Notes: generated by a model from the letters alone, not told the origin. Shown: positions 44,993 through 53,541, counted from the first letter of the stretch. The stretch: 64,000 nt of DNA from Sphaerisporangium fuscum (GCF_018531465.1 NZ_JAHDTF010000042.1:1-64000), one strand, 5' to 3'. A program made the numbers and translations.

Positions 44993-45043
44993 ATGAAGCG
45001 CGCTGCTGTGACGACGACGCCGGAGAGTGTCCCGGCGCGCTGA
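44993..45043 (+). CDS. Threonine-rich leader peptide of the ThrRS attenuator (16 residues)
   Basis: The frame reads MKRAAVTTTPESVPAR followed by TGA. Three consecutive ACG Thr codons (45011-45019) stand in the middle. A -10-like TAGCGT at 44980-44985 would place the transcription start at about 44992, so the leader mRNA may be leaderless. A perfect 15-bp terminator-like hairpin begins 13 bases after the stop, and the threonyl-tRNA synthetase gene follows. Ribosome stalling at the Thr codons when charged tRNA-Thr is scarce would relieve termination. Confidence 0.7.
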   Translation: MKRAAVTTTPESVPAR

Positions 45044-45055
45044 CAGACGACTTGA

Positions 45056-45089
45056 TCGAAGCCCCGGGGCGAGTGCCCCGGGGCTTCGA
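45056..45089 (+). terminator. Attenuator hairpin before the threonyl-tRNA synthetase gene
   Basis: A perfect 15-bp inverted repeat (TCGAAGCCCCGGGGC / GCCCCGGGGCTTCGA) around the 4-base loop GAGT, 13 bases after the leader peptide and 39 bases before the synthetase ATG. The very stable stem is without a U-tract, as usual in this phylum. The competing antiterminator pairing was not resolved by eye. Confidence 0.75.
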
Positions 45090-45128
45090 CGTTCGGTCAC
45101 TCGCCTCGCCGTCCGCGAGGAGACCGCG

Positions 45129-46361
45129 ATGCATGATCACCGTAAGCTCGGCCGCGAGCTGGGCCTGTTCGACACCGACCCGCTGATCGGCGCCGGGCTG
45201 CCGTACTGGCTGCCGGACGGGGCCGTGGTGCGGCACACCCTGGAGGAGTACATCCGCGACGCCGAGCGGCGGGCGGGGTACCGGCACGTGTACTCGCCCG
45301 TGCTGGGCAAACGCGAGCTGTACGAGATCTCGGGGCACTGGTCGCACTACAGCGACGACATGTTCCCGCCGATGGACCTCGGGGGTGAGCAGGTCGTCCT
45401 GCGGCCCAGCCTGTGCCCCCACCACGCGTTGATCTACCGCTCCCGCTCGCACAGCTATCGGGAACTGCCCCTGCGGATCGCCGAGCTCGGCGGCATGTAC
45501 CGCTCCGAGCTCTCGGGGGTCCTCGGCGGGCTGACCCGTGTACGGGCGATCCAGCTGAACGACGCGCACATCTTCTGCACCCTGGACCAGGTGGCCGACG
45601 AGGCGGGCGCGGCGCTGGAGATGATCCGGCGGGCGTACGAGGCTCTGGGCATCCGGGCCGCCCGTTACCGGCTCTCGCTCCCCGGGCCGGGCGGGAAGTA
45701 CGTCGCCGCCCCGGAGATGTGGCGGCGGGCGGCGGCCCTGCTGACCGAGGTGCTCGACCGCTCCGGCCTGGCGTACGAGGCCGGCGAGGGGGAGGCGGCG
45801 TTCTACGGCCCGAAGATCGACGTGCAGATCGCCGACACCGCGGGACGTGAGTCCACCCTGTCCACCGTCCAGGTCGACTTCCACCAGCCGGAGCAGTTCG
45901 ATCTGCACTACATCGGTGCGGACGGCGCGAAACATCGGCCGGTCATGGTGCACCGCAGCATCATCGGCAGCGTGGAGAGGGCCGTCGCGCACCTCATCGA
46001 GCTGCACGGCGGCGCCTTCCCCGCCTGGCTGGCTCCCACCCAGCTGGTGGTGCTGCCCGTCTCCGAGGCCGAGATGCCGGACGCCGTGCGGCTTGTGGCC
46101 AGGTGTGCGGATCTGGGGCTGCGCGCGGAGATCTCGGGCCCGGAACAGGGCAGCCTCGGCGCCCGCGTCCGGGCCGCCCGGCTCGTCCCGTACCAGGCGG
46201 TGATCGGCGCGAAGGAGGCGGCGGGCGGCCAGGTCGGCCTGCGGCTGCGGGACGGGCACCGGCTGGAGGCGCGGCCGGCCGAGGAGGTGCTGGCGCGCAT
46301 CGGCTCGGCCGTCGCCTCCCGGAGCCTGGATCTGTGGGACGCCGTCGACCAACTCCTGTAG
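45129..46361 (+). CDS. thrS: Threonyl-tRNA synthetase lacking TGS and editing domains
   Basis: A 410-residue class II aminoacyl-tRNA synthetase. It holds only the ThrRS catalytic core and C-terminal anticodon-binding domain (from about residue 300); the N-terminal TGS and N2 editing domains (some 240 residues in the usual enzyme) are absent. The zinc ligands are all present at correct spacing: Cys 96 (PSLCPHH), His 147 (NDAHIF) and His 275 (MVHRS). Motif-type segments ELGGMYRSE, FYGPKIDVQI and STVQVDFHQPEQFDL are intact. The ATG follows GAGGAG at 6 bases. A Thr leader peptide and hairpin upstream imply induction when threonyl-tRNA is low. It is probably a second ThrRS, perhaps giving resistance to a ThrRS inhibitor; that role is inferred. 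Confidence 0.92.
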   Translation: MHDHRKLGRELGLFDTDPLIGAGLPYWLPDGAVVRHTLEEYIRDAERRAGYRHVYSPVLGKRELYEISGHWSHYSDDMFPPMDLGGEQVVLRPSLCPHHALIYRSRSHSYRELPLRIAELGGMYRSELSGVLGGLTRVRAIQLNDAHIFCTLDQVADEAGAALEMIRRAYEALGIRAARYRLSLPGPGGKYVAAPEMWRRAAALLTEVLDRSGLAYEAGEGEAAFYGPKIDVQIADTAGRESTLSTVQVDFHQPEQFDLHYIGADGAKHRPVMVHRSIIGSVERAVAHLIELHGGAFPAWLAPTQLVVLPVSEAEMPDAVRLVARCADLGLRAEISGPEQGSLGARVRAARLVPYQAVIGAKEAAGGQVGLRLRDGHRLEARPAEEVLARIGSAVASRSLDLWDAVDQLL

Positions 46362-46372
46362 GAACTCGCCGG

Positions 46373-47227
46373 CTAGGCGGCTTCGGTGTCGGCGCGCAGA
46401 GTGCTGGGTTTGTTGGTGATGACGCCGTCCACGCCGTAGGAGATCAGGCGGCGCATGACGTGGGGGTCGTTCACCGTCCAGGTGTAGACGTCCATGTGAT
46501 TGTGGTGCACGCTCCGGACGTACCGGGGCGTCACCTCCCCGTACGGCGGGATGATCAGGTTGGCGTAGCGTGCCAGCTTGGGGAGTCGCGTGGCCTTGGG
46601 CGTGCCGATGAGGCCGGTGGGGACGGCGGGCATGAGGCGGTGGAACCTGCGAATCGACTTCCAGTCGAACGACTGCACGATCACGCGGCCCGGACGCAGC
46701 CAGGAGGGGCTGCGCCGCAGCTCACGGGCGATGCGTGCCTCGATTCCGGGGTAGAGGCGGGGCAACTTGATCTCCAGGAGCAGCCCGAGGCCTCTTCCGC
46801 GCATCGTGCTCAGCAGGTGCCGGAGCGTGGGCACGCGCTCTCCCCGGTACCGGGAGGAGAACCACGAGCCGGCGTCCAGCTTGCGGATCTCGGCCAGGGT
46901 GAAGTCCCGCACCCTCCAGGGGGCTCGACGGGGGAAGACCTTCTCGACGTCGGTGGTCCGGGTGAGGGTCGGGTCGTGGATGACGATCAGCTGGTGGTCC
47001 TTCGTCTCCTGGACGTCGAACTCGATCATGTCGGCGTGCTGGCGGGACGCCAGGGTGAAGGCGGCGATGGTGTTCTCGGGCGCGTGCGCCGACGCGCCGC
47101 GGTGCGCGACGTACATGATCGCGGCTTTGGCGGCGGCGCCCGGGACGGAAGCGGGTGCGGCGGCCGGAACCGCCGCGGTCAGAGTCGTCAGAGTGGTCGT
47201 GGTGATGAGGCCGAGTCGTCGCAACAT
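46373..47227 (-). CDS. Secreted glycerophosphodiester phosphodiesterase
   Basis: A 284-residue exported enzyme of the GDPD family, which hydrolyses glycerophosphodiesters to an alcohol and glycerol-3-phosphate. A Thr/Ala-rich signal peptide (MLRRLGLITTTTLTTLTAAV, cleaved near 30) is followed by the TIM-barrel hallmarks: YVAHRGASAHAPENTIAAF, IEFDVQETKDHQLIVIHDPT, LLLEIKLP and the C-terminal VYTWTVNDPHVMRRLISYGV. Catalytic His, Glu and Asp are present. It is convergent with the ThrRS gene, separated by 11 bases. Confidence 0.92.
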   Translation of the reverse strand: MLRRLGLITTTTLTTLTAAVPAAAPASVPGAAAKAAIMYVAHRGASAHAPENTIAAFTLASRQHADMIEFDVQETKDHQLIVIHDPTLTRTTDVEKVFPRRAPWRVRDFTLAEIRKLDAGSWFSSRYRGERVPTLRHLLSTMRGRGLGLLLEIKLPRLYPGIEARIARELRRSPSWLRPGRVIVQSFDWKSIRRFHRLMPAVPTGLIGTPKATRLPKLARYANLIIPPYGEVTPRYVRSVHHNHMDVYTWTVNDPHVMRRLISYGVDGVITNKPSTLRADTEAA

Positions 47228-47399
47228 GGGTCTCCCCGGGTCTGACGGTGCCTTACGCCCTCAATCTGACACGGGGTGACAACCAAGAGTTGATGGTTGA
47301 GTAACCGCTGGATGCCGCATGGATGAGCATTTGCCGCATGACTGTACATATCAACCTGTCCAGGTACGGCCACCGGGTTTCCCGAGGCGCCTCTGGAGG

Positions 47400-47424
47400 G
47401 CGGCGTGACGGCCCGTCACGCCGC
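47400..47424 (-). terminator. Terminator after the flavin monooxygenase gene
   Basis: Perfect 11-bp inverted repeat GCGGCGTGACG / CGTCACGCCGC with a 3-base loop, about 40 bases beyond the stop of the minus-strand monooxygenase gene. Confidence 0.65.
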
Positions 47425-47462
47425 TTGGTTGATCAGCAGAGGAGCGGCCTCCCCGGATGGCC

Positions 47463-49046
47463 TTACTCTGCTCTGCCCTTTTGAAGGACGGCGGTGACCT
47501 GCCGGAGGTAGTCGTCCACCTGCTCGGGCCGTTCCGTCACGATGCCCAGGTAGCCGTCCGGGCGGACCAGGACGAGCAGTCCGGCGGTCGCGTCGAATCC
47601 GTAGAGCCGATCCACCTGCCCGCTGTGGTCGACGACGGCGTCGGCCCCCGCCGCCTCCCCTGGGCGCCTGATCAGGTGCACGTGGACCGAAGGGCCGTAT
47701 CGCTCAGCGGATCCGGCATCCGTCGGGATGCCGCCCGCGCCGAGGATGAGCAGCGTGAAATGCACGCCCCGGAACAGGTCGAACAGCCGTACGCGACGGC
47801 CGGTCGTGTCCTGGCACCAGGCGTCCGGCGCGCGGTCCCCCGCCCGCAGACCGCTCGGGGTGGCGCGGCCCTGATCCGCCAGCGGGCCCGCGTGGTAGTT
47901 GAGCCGGAGTTGGAAGATGTCCGGCTCGCCGCCCCGCTCGTCCCCGGATGGCGAGCGGAAGTTCCCGCGATGCAGGCGGGTCGACACGCCCAGCACGTCC
48001 GCGGCGACCGGCAGCCGTTCCGCCTCATACGTGTCGAGCAACGCCTCCGGGGCGCCGGACAGGACGCCGGCGAGCTTCCAGCCGAGGTTGTAGGCGTCCT
48101 GGACGCTGGTGTTCAGGCCCTGCCCGCTCGCGGAGGAATGCACGTGCGCGGCGTCGCCGGCCAGGAACACCCGGCCCACCCGGTACCGGTCCACCATCCG
48201 GACGTTGATCCGGTAGAGCGAGATCCAGTTCAGGTCGCGCAGCACGATGTCGGTGCGGCCGGACCGTTCCTCCAGCAGCTTCCGCACCGACTCCAGCGTC
48301 AGTTCCGGCACGCTGCCGGCGTCCACGGAGGCGACGAACTGGTAGAGGTCGGTGCCGGGCATCGACCACAGGGAGAAACGCCGGGTGAGGTCGCCGCCGC
48401 TGGTCAGGATGTGGCAGTGATCGCCCTCCAGGCCATCGGCCCTGACGTCGCCGATCAGAGTGCGCTCGCTCTCGAAGGTCTCCCCCTCGAAGCCCACACC
48501 GAGCGTCTTGCGGACGAGGCTGCGACCTCCGTCCGCGCCGACCAGGTATCCGGCCCGCACCTGCTCGGCGCCTCCGTCACCAACCAGGGTCACGGTCACC
48601 CCGTCATCGTCCTGGCTGAATCCGGTCACCTCGGTGCCCAGGTCGACACGACCGCCGAGCTCGACGAACCGGTCGTGCAGAATGCGGTCGGTCCGCCACT
48701 GCGGGAGCAGCCATGTGCCGGGGTAGGGGACACCGGTCCCGGAGGCGACCGGCCGGATGCCCAGCAGGTCGGTGACCGTGCGGGTCCACCGCACCTCGCT
48801 GCCCGAGTAGAGGCGGAAGGCCGGGAACGGAGCTCCCTGGGCCAGCACCGCGTCGATCACACCGAGATCGTCGAACACCTCCAGGGTGCGGGGTTGAAGG
48901 CCCTTCGCGCGGGACCCGGCGAACAGCCGGTCCGCCCGGTCCACGATCCGGCAGTCGATCTTCCGGCGGGCCAGTTCACAGGCCAGCGTGAGCCCGGTCG
49001 GCCCGGCTCCGGCGATCAGCACCGGCACGTCCGCCTTTTCGTTCAT
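47463..49046 (-). CDS. FAD-dependent aromatic monooxygenase (PHBH type)
   Basis: A 527-residue class A flavin monooxygenase. The FAD-binding motif LIAGAGPTGLTLA lies at about residues 10-22, the GADGGRS motif near 174 and the second FAD motif VFLAGDAAHVHSSASGQGLN near 297. A C-terminal thioredoxin-like domain (about 400-527) is typical of the group that includes rifampicin monooxygenase and polyketide hydroxylases. It hydroxylates an aromatic substrate with NAD(P)H and O2; an antibiotic-inactivating role is possible but unproven. Its start overlaps the stop of the upstream TetR gene (ATGA), so the two form an operon. Confidence 0.9.
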   Translation of the reverse strand: MNEKADVPVLIAGAGPTGLTLACELARRKIDCRIVDRADRLFAGSRAKGLQPRTLEVFDDLGVIDAVLAQGAPFPAFRLYSGSEVRWTRTVTDLLGIRPVASGTGVPYPGTWLLPQWRTDRILHDRFVELGGRVDLGTEVTGFSQDDDGVTVTLVGDGGAEQVRAGYLVGADGGRSLVRKTLGVGFEGETFESERTLIGDVRADGLEGDHCHILTSGGDLTRRFSLWSMPGTDLYQFVASVDAGSVPELTLESVRKLLEERSGRTDIVLRDLNWISLYRINVRMVDRYRVGRVFLAGDAAHVHSSASGQGLNTSVQDAYNLGWKLAGVLSGAPEALLDTYEAERLPVAADVLGVSTRLHRGNFRSPSGDERGGEPDIFQLRLNYHAGPLADQGRATPSGLRAGDRAPDAWCQDTTGRRVRLFDLFRGVHFTLLILGAGGIPTDAGSAERYGPSVHVHLIRRPGEAAGADAVVDHSGQVDRLYGFDATAGLLVLVRPDGYLGIVTERPEQVDDYLRQVTAVLQKGRAE

Positions 49047-49624
49047 CGGTCTCCTTGGGCGGGGAAGGTTCGGGTCAGCAGGGGCACGAGCAGGTCGTCC
49101 ACCAGGTCGGCCAGGAAGTCGTGGTCGAGCGGCCGGCCGAGGATCGTCCGGCGCATGATCTGGCCCTCGGCCACCTCGTGGGCCCGCTCGGACGAGGTGC
49201 CCTCGGGGACCTCACCGCGGGCCACGGCCCGCTCCACGATGGTCAGGAACGGTCCGAGGTCTTCGTCCGCCACGTGTTGCCGCAGGGCCTCGGCCAGTTC
49301 GGCGTCGATCCGCATCGCGTGGATCAGCCCGGTCATCATGGTCACGTAGCGGTCGTCGAGCCGCGCGCACATCATGGTCAACGCGGCCAGCAGATCGCCG
49401 CGCAGGGTGCCGGTGTCCGGGACGTCGACGACGAGCTCGGCGTCGTGCGCGTCCAGAGCGGCCTTGACGAGTTCCGCTTTCCCCCGCCATCGGCGGTAGA
49501 TGGTCGCCTTGCTGGCATGCGCCCGCTGGGCGACCAGGTCCATGGTCAGCGCCGGGTAGCCGATCTCCCCCAGCACCTCGATCGTCGCCGCCAGGATCGC
49601 CTGCTCCCGGGCAATGCCTCTCAT
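49043..49624 (-). CDS. TetR-family transcriptional regulator
   Basis: A 193-residue TetR regulator. The HTH is clear (AREQAILAATIEVLGEIGYP, LTMDLVAQRAHASKATIYRR, WRGKAELVKAAL), followed by a C-terminal ligand domain of the TetR_C_16 kind (LRGDLLAALTMMCARLDDRY). The ATG at 49624 matches the family start; an upstream in-frame start would overlap the promoter region. It is coupled to the monooxygenase gene and divergent from an alpha/beta hydrolase gene, and a palindrome lies between them. It probably represses the monooxygenase until a substrate-like ligand binds. Confidence 0.9.
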   Translation of the reverse strand: MRGIAREQAILAATIEVLGEIGYPALTMDLVAQRAHASKATIYRRWRGKAELVKAALDAHDAELVVDVPDTGTLRGDLLAALTMMCARLDDRYVTMMTGLIHAMRIDAELAEALRQHVADEDLGPFLTIVERAVARGEVPEGTSSERAHEVAEGQIMRRTILGRPLDHDFLADLVDDLLVPLLTRTFPAQGDR

Positions 49625-49647
49625 CACATCGACCTCAAGTGAACGAA

Positions 49648-49657
49648 ACGGTACCGT
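49648..49657. promoter_or_regulatory. Palindrome between tetR and the alpha/beta hydrolase gene
   Basis: The perfect 10-base palindrome ACGGTACCGT, flanked by AAGTG on the left and CACTT on the right (not exactly co-centred), lies 24 bases upstream of tetR. It is a likely core of the TetR operator. Confidence 0.5.
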
Positions 49658-49727
49658 ACACTTCCCAGCGTAAGCCGGACCGGACAGCGGGCGGCAACGG
49701 CGTCTGGTTTCACGAGGGGCAAGGCGA

Positions 49728-50588
49728 ATGAGCGGCAAGACGGCGATCGAGTGGCATGACGGTGCGGTGACGTCGGGAGGCGGGACGACGATCGCGTTTC
49801 TCAGCCACGGGCACGGGCCCGGGCTGGTGGTGATCCCCGGGAACAACCGGCGCGCCCACCATTACGGGGCCCTGGCACAGAGGCTGTCGGATACGTACAC
49901 GGTGCACGTGATCGAGCGGCGGGGACGCGGCCGGAGTGGACCGCAGGGCCCGGGCTACGGTGTCGAGGCCGAGGTCGACGACGCTATCGCCGTCATGGAG
50001 CGCACGGGCTCACACCTGGTCTTCGGGCACAGCTACGGCGGCCTGGTCGCCCTGCACCTCGGGCTGCGGAAGAAGGTGGCCGCGCTGATGGTGTACGAGC
50101 CGGGCGTGAGCATCGAAGGATCGTTCGACGCCCGCTGGCTGCCGTCTTTCACCCGCTCACTACAGGAGGGCAGGCACACCTCGGCAATGGCGACCTTCCT
50201 CAAGGGCACCCGCCTGGCCCCCATCGGAGACGCGCCGGCGCCGGTCTTCCGCGCGCTGGCGTTCCTGCTGCTCCACGGGGGCGAGGGCCGTGACACGCGG
50301 GCCATGATGGCGACGACGCCGAGGGAAATCGGGGAGATCGCCCGCCTGGACTCCGACGGCACCAGGTACGCGGGCGTCGCGTCCCCCACGCTGCTGATGG
50401 GCGGCGAGAAGTCGCCCGCCTACCTGACCGGCGTGCTCCCCCGCCTGGCAGGAGTGATACCCGACGCCCGGCACCTGATCCTGCCTGGGCTGGACCACAA
50501 CGCCCCCGACCTGAACGCGCCCGACGTGGTCGCCGGGCAGATGCGCGCCTTCATCCAGGGGCGGCTCGCCGAGGAGCGCCCCCGGTAG
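49728..50588 (+). CDS. Alpha/beta hydrolase
   Basis: A 286-residue alpha/beta-hydrolase-fold enzyme. The oxyanion segment is LVVIPGNNRRAHHYGAL, the strand-turn IERRGRGRSGPQ is typical, and the nucleophile elbow is FGHSYGGLVAL. A late acidic residue in LLMGGEKS and the His of GLDHNAPDL are candidates for the rest of the triad. It is divergent from the tetR-monooxygenase operon across about 100 bases and may share its control. The substrate is unknown. Confidence 0.85.
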   Translation: MSGKTAIEWHDGAVTSGGGTTIAFLSHGHGPGLVVIPGNNRRAHHYGALAQRLSDTYTVHVIERRGRGRSGPQGPGYGVEAEVDDAIAVMERTGSHLVFGHSYGGLVALHLGLRKKVAALMVYEPGVSIEGSFDARWLPSFTRSLQEGRHTSAMATFLKGTRLAPIGDAPAPVFRALAFLLLHGGEGRDTRAMMATTPREIGEIARLDSDGTRYAGVASPTLLMGGEKSPAYLTGVLPRLAGVIPDARHLILPGLDHNAPDLNAPDVVAGQMRAFIQGRLAEERPR

Positions 50589-50845
50589 CGAGGACGACCC
50601 GTCGTACCACCGGGACGGCTGGGGCGGGGCCCCGGCGACAGGGCGACACCGAGGCCCCGCGGAGCCGGCGCCACTATCGGTGGCCTTTTCGATCTCGTGA
50701 CGGCGGGCCGACGGGGTCGGAAACGGTGATCGAAATTACGGTAAAGAGCCTGGACCCGTCCCTGAGAGCTCCGGGAAAGCGCAGCCTATCCCCCTTATCC
50801 GATGACCATGGCGGACGAGAAGCGCGGCGATAGGGACCGGATAGC
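50589..50845. other. Intergenic region upstream of the small secreted peptide gene
   Basis: No coding frame is convincing. It includes an imperfect inverted repeat (GCGGGGCC / GGCCCCGC around 50622-50661) just after the hydrolase stop, which may be its terminator, and the promoter of the peptide gene. Confidence 0.5.
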
Positions 50846-50906
50846 GACCCCTAATACCTTCGATATTGCAGCAAGGGAAACGCCGCCGCCAGCAAGCCGA
50901 GGGGTC
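50846..50906 (+). promoter_or_regulatory. 5' leader that can hide the ribosome binding site of the small peptide gene
   Basis: GACCCCT (50846-50852) is perfectly complementary to AGGGGTC (50900-50906), and the latter contains the GAGGGG ribosome binding site (50899-50904) of the gene starting at 50914. The enclosed 47 bases could fold further. Pairing would block translation, as in thermosensors or ligand-sensing leaders. No known riboswitch class was recognised. Confidence 0.4.
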
Positions 50907-50913
50907 AGCCGAA

Positions 50914-51111
50914 ATGAAGAAAATCATGAAGACCACCGCCGCCCGGATCGCATTCGTCACGATCGTCGCCGCCGGTGGCTGTGCTTCTCTCACCACGCTG
51001 GCCGCGGCCGCGACCACCGGTTCCACGCCTGCTGACACGGTGGTCACCCCGGTGACGACGCCGACCCCGACCCCGCCCCCCACCACCGACGGCGGAACGC
51101 CATGGGGATGA
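50914..51111 (+). CDS. Small secreted Thr/Pro-rich peptide
   Basis: A 65-residue product with a signal peptide (MKKIMKTTAARIAFVTIVAA) followed by GGCASLTTLAAAATTG and a Thr/Pro-rich tail (TPVTTPTPTPPPTTDGG) ending PWG. Cleavage could occur after LAAAA; a lipobox at Cys 23 is possible but atypical. The ATG at 50914 is preferred over an in-frame ATG 48 bases upstream because GAGGGG is at 9 bases and the signal peptide starts there. The family is unknown. The secreted tail resembles cell-wall-spanning linkers. Confidence 0.65.
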   Translation: MKKIMKTTAARIAFVTIVAAGGCASLTTLAAAATTGSTPADTVVTPVTTPTPTPPPTTDGGTPWG

Positions 51112-51162
51112 GCATTCCCTGACGTCCGACGCGGCCGGAGCCGAGAGCTCCGGTCGCGCTCA

Positions 51163-51221
51163 CGCGTTTCCGTCCCGCCATGAATCCCTGACCCCGATCG
51201 TGAATCCGGGACGGAAACGCG
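51163..51221. repeat. Perfect 15-bp inverted repeat
   Basis: CGCGTTTCCGTCCCG (51163-51177) and CGGGACGGAAACGCG (51207-51221) are exact inverses separated by 29 bases. It lies about 50 bases beyond the small peptide gene and 72 before the convergent phosphoesterase stop. It could be a bidirectional terminator, though the loop is long, or the ends of a tiny mobile or regulatory element. Confidence 0.8.
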
Positions 51222-51292
51222 CGGACCGTATATGGCATCCACATGAATAACCGTGGCATTTCCCTGAAATCATTCTCCGAGAAAGGCGTCCG

Positions 51293-51775
51293 TCAGGTGA
51301 CCGGGACGATCTCGGCGCTGAGGAGCCGGCCTTCTTCGATACGCAGGAGACCGATGGTGCCGTGGGGCTGGCGGCGGCGGTCGGTCGGCGAGCCGGGGTT
51401 GAAGATGCGCAGGCCGTCCTCGTAGTGGTCGAGCGGGATGTGCGAGTGGCCGAAGACCACGAGGTCCGCCGCCGGGAAGCGCCGGCGCATACGCGCCCAC
51501 CGCCCCGCGGCCGCGCCGCTGTCGTGGATCATCGCGACCTTCAGCCCCGCGACGTCCAGCTCCAGGGTTTCGGGGGCGTCGACGTCGGGGCCGTCGTTGT
51601 TGCCCTTGACCGCGTGGACCGGCGCGTACGCGGCCAGTTCGTCGAGCACGGTGGCGACACAGACGTCACCGGCGTGCAGGATGAGGTCGGCTCCGCGCAG
51701 GTGTTCGGCCACCCGCGGCGGGCACGACTTCCATCGCCGCGGGGCATGGGTGTCCGAGAGCACCACCACGTTCAC
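51293..51775 (-). CDS. Metallophosphoesterase (YfcE/MJ0936 type)
   Basis: A 160-residue single-domain calcineurin-like phosphoesterase. All metal-binding motifs are present: VLSDTHA, LHAGDVC, VKGNNDG, MIHDSG and FGHSHIPLDHY. Enzymes of this size are cytoplasmic phosphodiesterases acting on artificial or cyclic phosphodiesters; the physiological substrate is unclear. It stands alone between the small peptide gene and the GntR regulator gene. Confidence 0.92.
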   Translation of the reverse strand: MNVVVLSDTHAPRRWKSCPPRVAEHLRGADLILHAGDVCVATVLDELAAYAPVHAVKGNNDGPDVDAPETLELDVAGLKVAMIHDSGAAAGRWARMRRRFPAADLVVFGHSHIPLDHYEDGLRIFNPGSPTDRRRQPHGTIGLLRIEEGRLLSAEIVPVT

Positions 51776-51812
51776 CGTTCCAGCATGGCACGCACGGACG
51801 GCGAATCGCCTG

Positions 51813-52499
51813 CTAGAGGTGGGCCTGGACGAGTTGGCGCTCGGCGTCGGCGAGGTAGGCGGCCAGGAGGCGCTCGGCCCCGTCGGCGTCGCCGGCCTCG
51901 AGGAGCTTGAGGATGTCGCGGTTGCGGCCGATGTAGGGCTCGTGGAAGGCGCGCGGGTTGTTCATCGCGAGGAAGCTGAGGCGCAGCTCGGCGAGGAGCC
52001 GGCCCATCATCTCGTCGAGCCGGGAGCTGCCGGCGAGTTCGACGATGGCGTGGTGGAAGCGCATGTTGGCGGTGCCGACCTCGGGCCAGCGGCGCTCGGC
52101 GGCCGCGCGCTCGGCGGCCTGGACGGCCTCGCGCAGCACCGCGAGGGCCTCGGCGGAGGGCGGGGCCGCCGTGCGGATCGCGGCGCACTCGACCAGGCGC
52201 CGCACGCGGTAGAGGTCGACGACGTCGTCGGCGGTGAGGCGGCGGACGAACACGCCGCGGTTGAGCTCGTGGACCAGCAGCCGCTCGTGGGACAGCAGGC
52301 GGAAGGCCTCCCGCAGGGTGTTGCGCGAGACGCCGAGCGCCTCGCCGATCGACTCCTCCGACAGCCGGGTGCCGGGCGTGAACATGCCCTCGGTGATGTG
52401 GTCGCGCAGGATGGCGGCGACCCGCTCGGCGGTGCTGGTGCGGCCCAGCAGGACGCGGTCTCGCACCAGGCGCTCGGCCGCCTCTTCGGCACCGCCCAT
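51813..52499 (-). CDS. GntR-family (FCD) transcriptional regulator
   Basis: A 228-residue FadR-subfamily regulator. The N-terminal winged HTH (VAAILRDHITEGMFTPGTRL, SEESIGEALGVSRNTLREAF) is followed by an all-helical FCD domain (about 95-220) with metal-binding-type residues in MRFHHAIVELAGSSRL. It is divergent from the pxpABC operon across 232 bases and probably controls oxoproline use. A half-palindrome GTT-G-AAC near 52564-52576 is a weak candidate operator. Confidence 0.88.
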   Translation of the reverse strand: MGGAEEAAERLVRDRVLLGRTSTAERVAAILRDHITEGMFTPGTRLSEESIGEALGVSRNTLREAFRLLSHERLLVHELNRGVFVRRLTADDVVDLYRVRRLVECAAIRTAAPPSAEALAVLREAVQAAERAAAERRWPEVGTANMRFHHAIVELAGSSRLDEMMGRLLAELRLSFLAMNNPRAFHEPYIGRNRDILKLLEAGDADGAERLLAAYLADAERQLVQAHL

Positions 52500-52731
52500 G
52501 TCGACCGCCAGCCCTTCTGGAACCCCGAGTTCGCGAAGAATCTTACCACGAGCCTATTGTCTGATTGTTGAACGAAACTTATGTTGAAAGACGTCGGCCC
52601 GATCCGGTCGTACGGGCTCGCCGTCGTGGCGCTGTCGGGGCTGCCGGAGACCCGGGCCCGGCGGCTGTCCTGAGACGGCCGGAACCACACTGCGAGACTG
52701 GAATCGAAGACATCGGACACCGGAGCTCACC

Positions 52732-53541
52732 GTGCCTCGCCTGATCAGAACGATCGACCTCAACTCCGACCTCGGGGAGGGGTTCGGCCGCTGGGAGCTG
52801 GGTGACGACGAGGCGTTGCTGTCGATCGTCACCAGCGCCAACGTGGCCTGCGGATTCCACGCGGGCGACCCGTCGACCATGCGCCGGACGTGCGAGACGG
52901 CGGCCGCGCGCGGCGTGGCGATCGGCGCGCAGGTGAGCTACCACGACCTCGCGGGGTTCGGGCGGCGCTTCATCGACGTGCCGCCCGGACAGCTCGCCGA
53001 CGAGATCGTCTACCAGATCGGCGCCCTGGACGCCTTCGCCCGCATGGCGGGCAGCAAGGTCTCCTACGTCAAGCCGCACGGCGCCCTCTACAACGCCATC
53101 GTGCACCACGAGGCGCAGGCGGGCGCCGTGGTGGCGGCGGTGCGGGCGTACGACCCCTCGCTGCCGGTCCTCGGTCTGCCCGGCTCGCAGTGGCTGCGCC
53201 AGGCCGAACTGGCCGGGCTCGCCCCGATCGCCGAGTGCTTCGCCGACCGGGCCTACACCCCGGCCGGCAGCCTCGTGCCGCGCGGTCGTCCCGGCGCGGT
53301 CCTGCACGATCCCGACCTGGTGGCCGAGCGCTGCGTGCGGATGGCGCGGGGGGAGCCGATCGAGGCCGTCGACGGCACACCGCTGCTGGTCCGGGCCGCG
53401 TCGATCTGCGTGCACGGCGACAGCCCGAACGCCGTCGAGATGGCCCGCAAGGTACGGGCCGCCCTCGTCGCCGAGGGCATCGAGATCACGCCGTTCGCCG
53501 GGAGGGCCGGCGCCGGCGAGCCGGAAGGGACGCGACCGTGA
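52732..53541 (+). CDS. pxpA: 5-oxoprolinase subunit A (LamB/YcsF)
   Basis: A 269-residue PxpA, which together with PxpBC cleaves 5-oxoproline (pyroglutamate) to glutamate with ATP. Family motifs are clear: [14 protein letters not shown] at the N-terminus, [37 protein letters not shown] and [12 protein letters not shown]. The GTG start at 52732 precedes the family N-terminus closely. The stop overlaps the pxpB start (GTGA). The order pxpA-pxpB-pxpC and the divergent GntR gene fit an inducible oxoproline catabolic operon. Confidence 0.95.
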   Translation: MPRLIRTIDLNSDLGEGFGRWELGDDEALLSIVTSANVACGFHAGDPSTMRRTCETAAARGVAIGAQVSYHDLAGFGRRFIDVPPGQLADEIVYQIGALDAFARMAGSKVSYVKPHGALYNAIVHHEAQAGAVVAAVRAYDPSLPVLGLPGSQWLRQAELAGLAPIAECFADRAYTPAGSLVPRGRPGAVLHDPDLVAERCVRMARGEPIEAVDGTPLLVRAASICVHGDSPNAVEMARKVRAALVAEGIEITPFAGRAGAGEPEGTRP

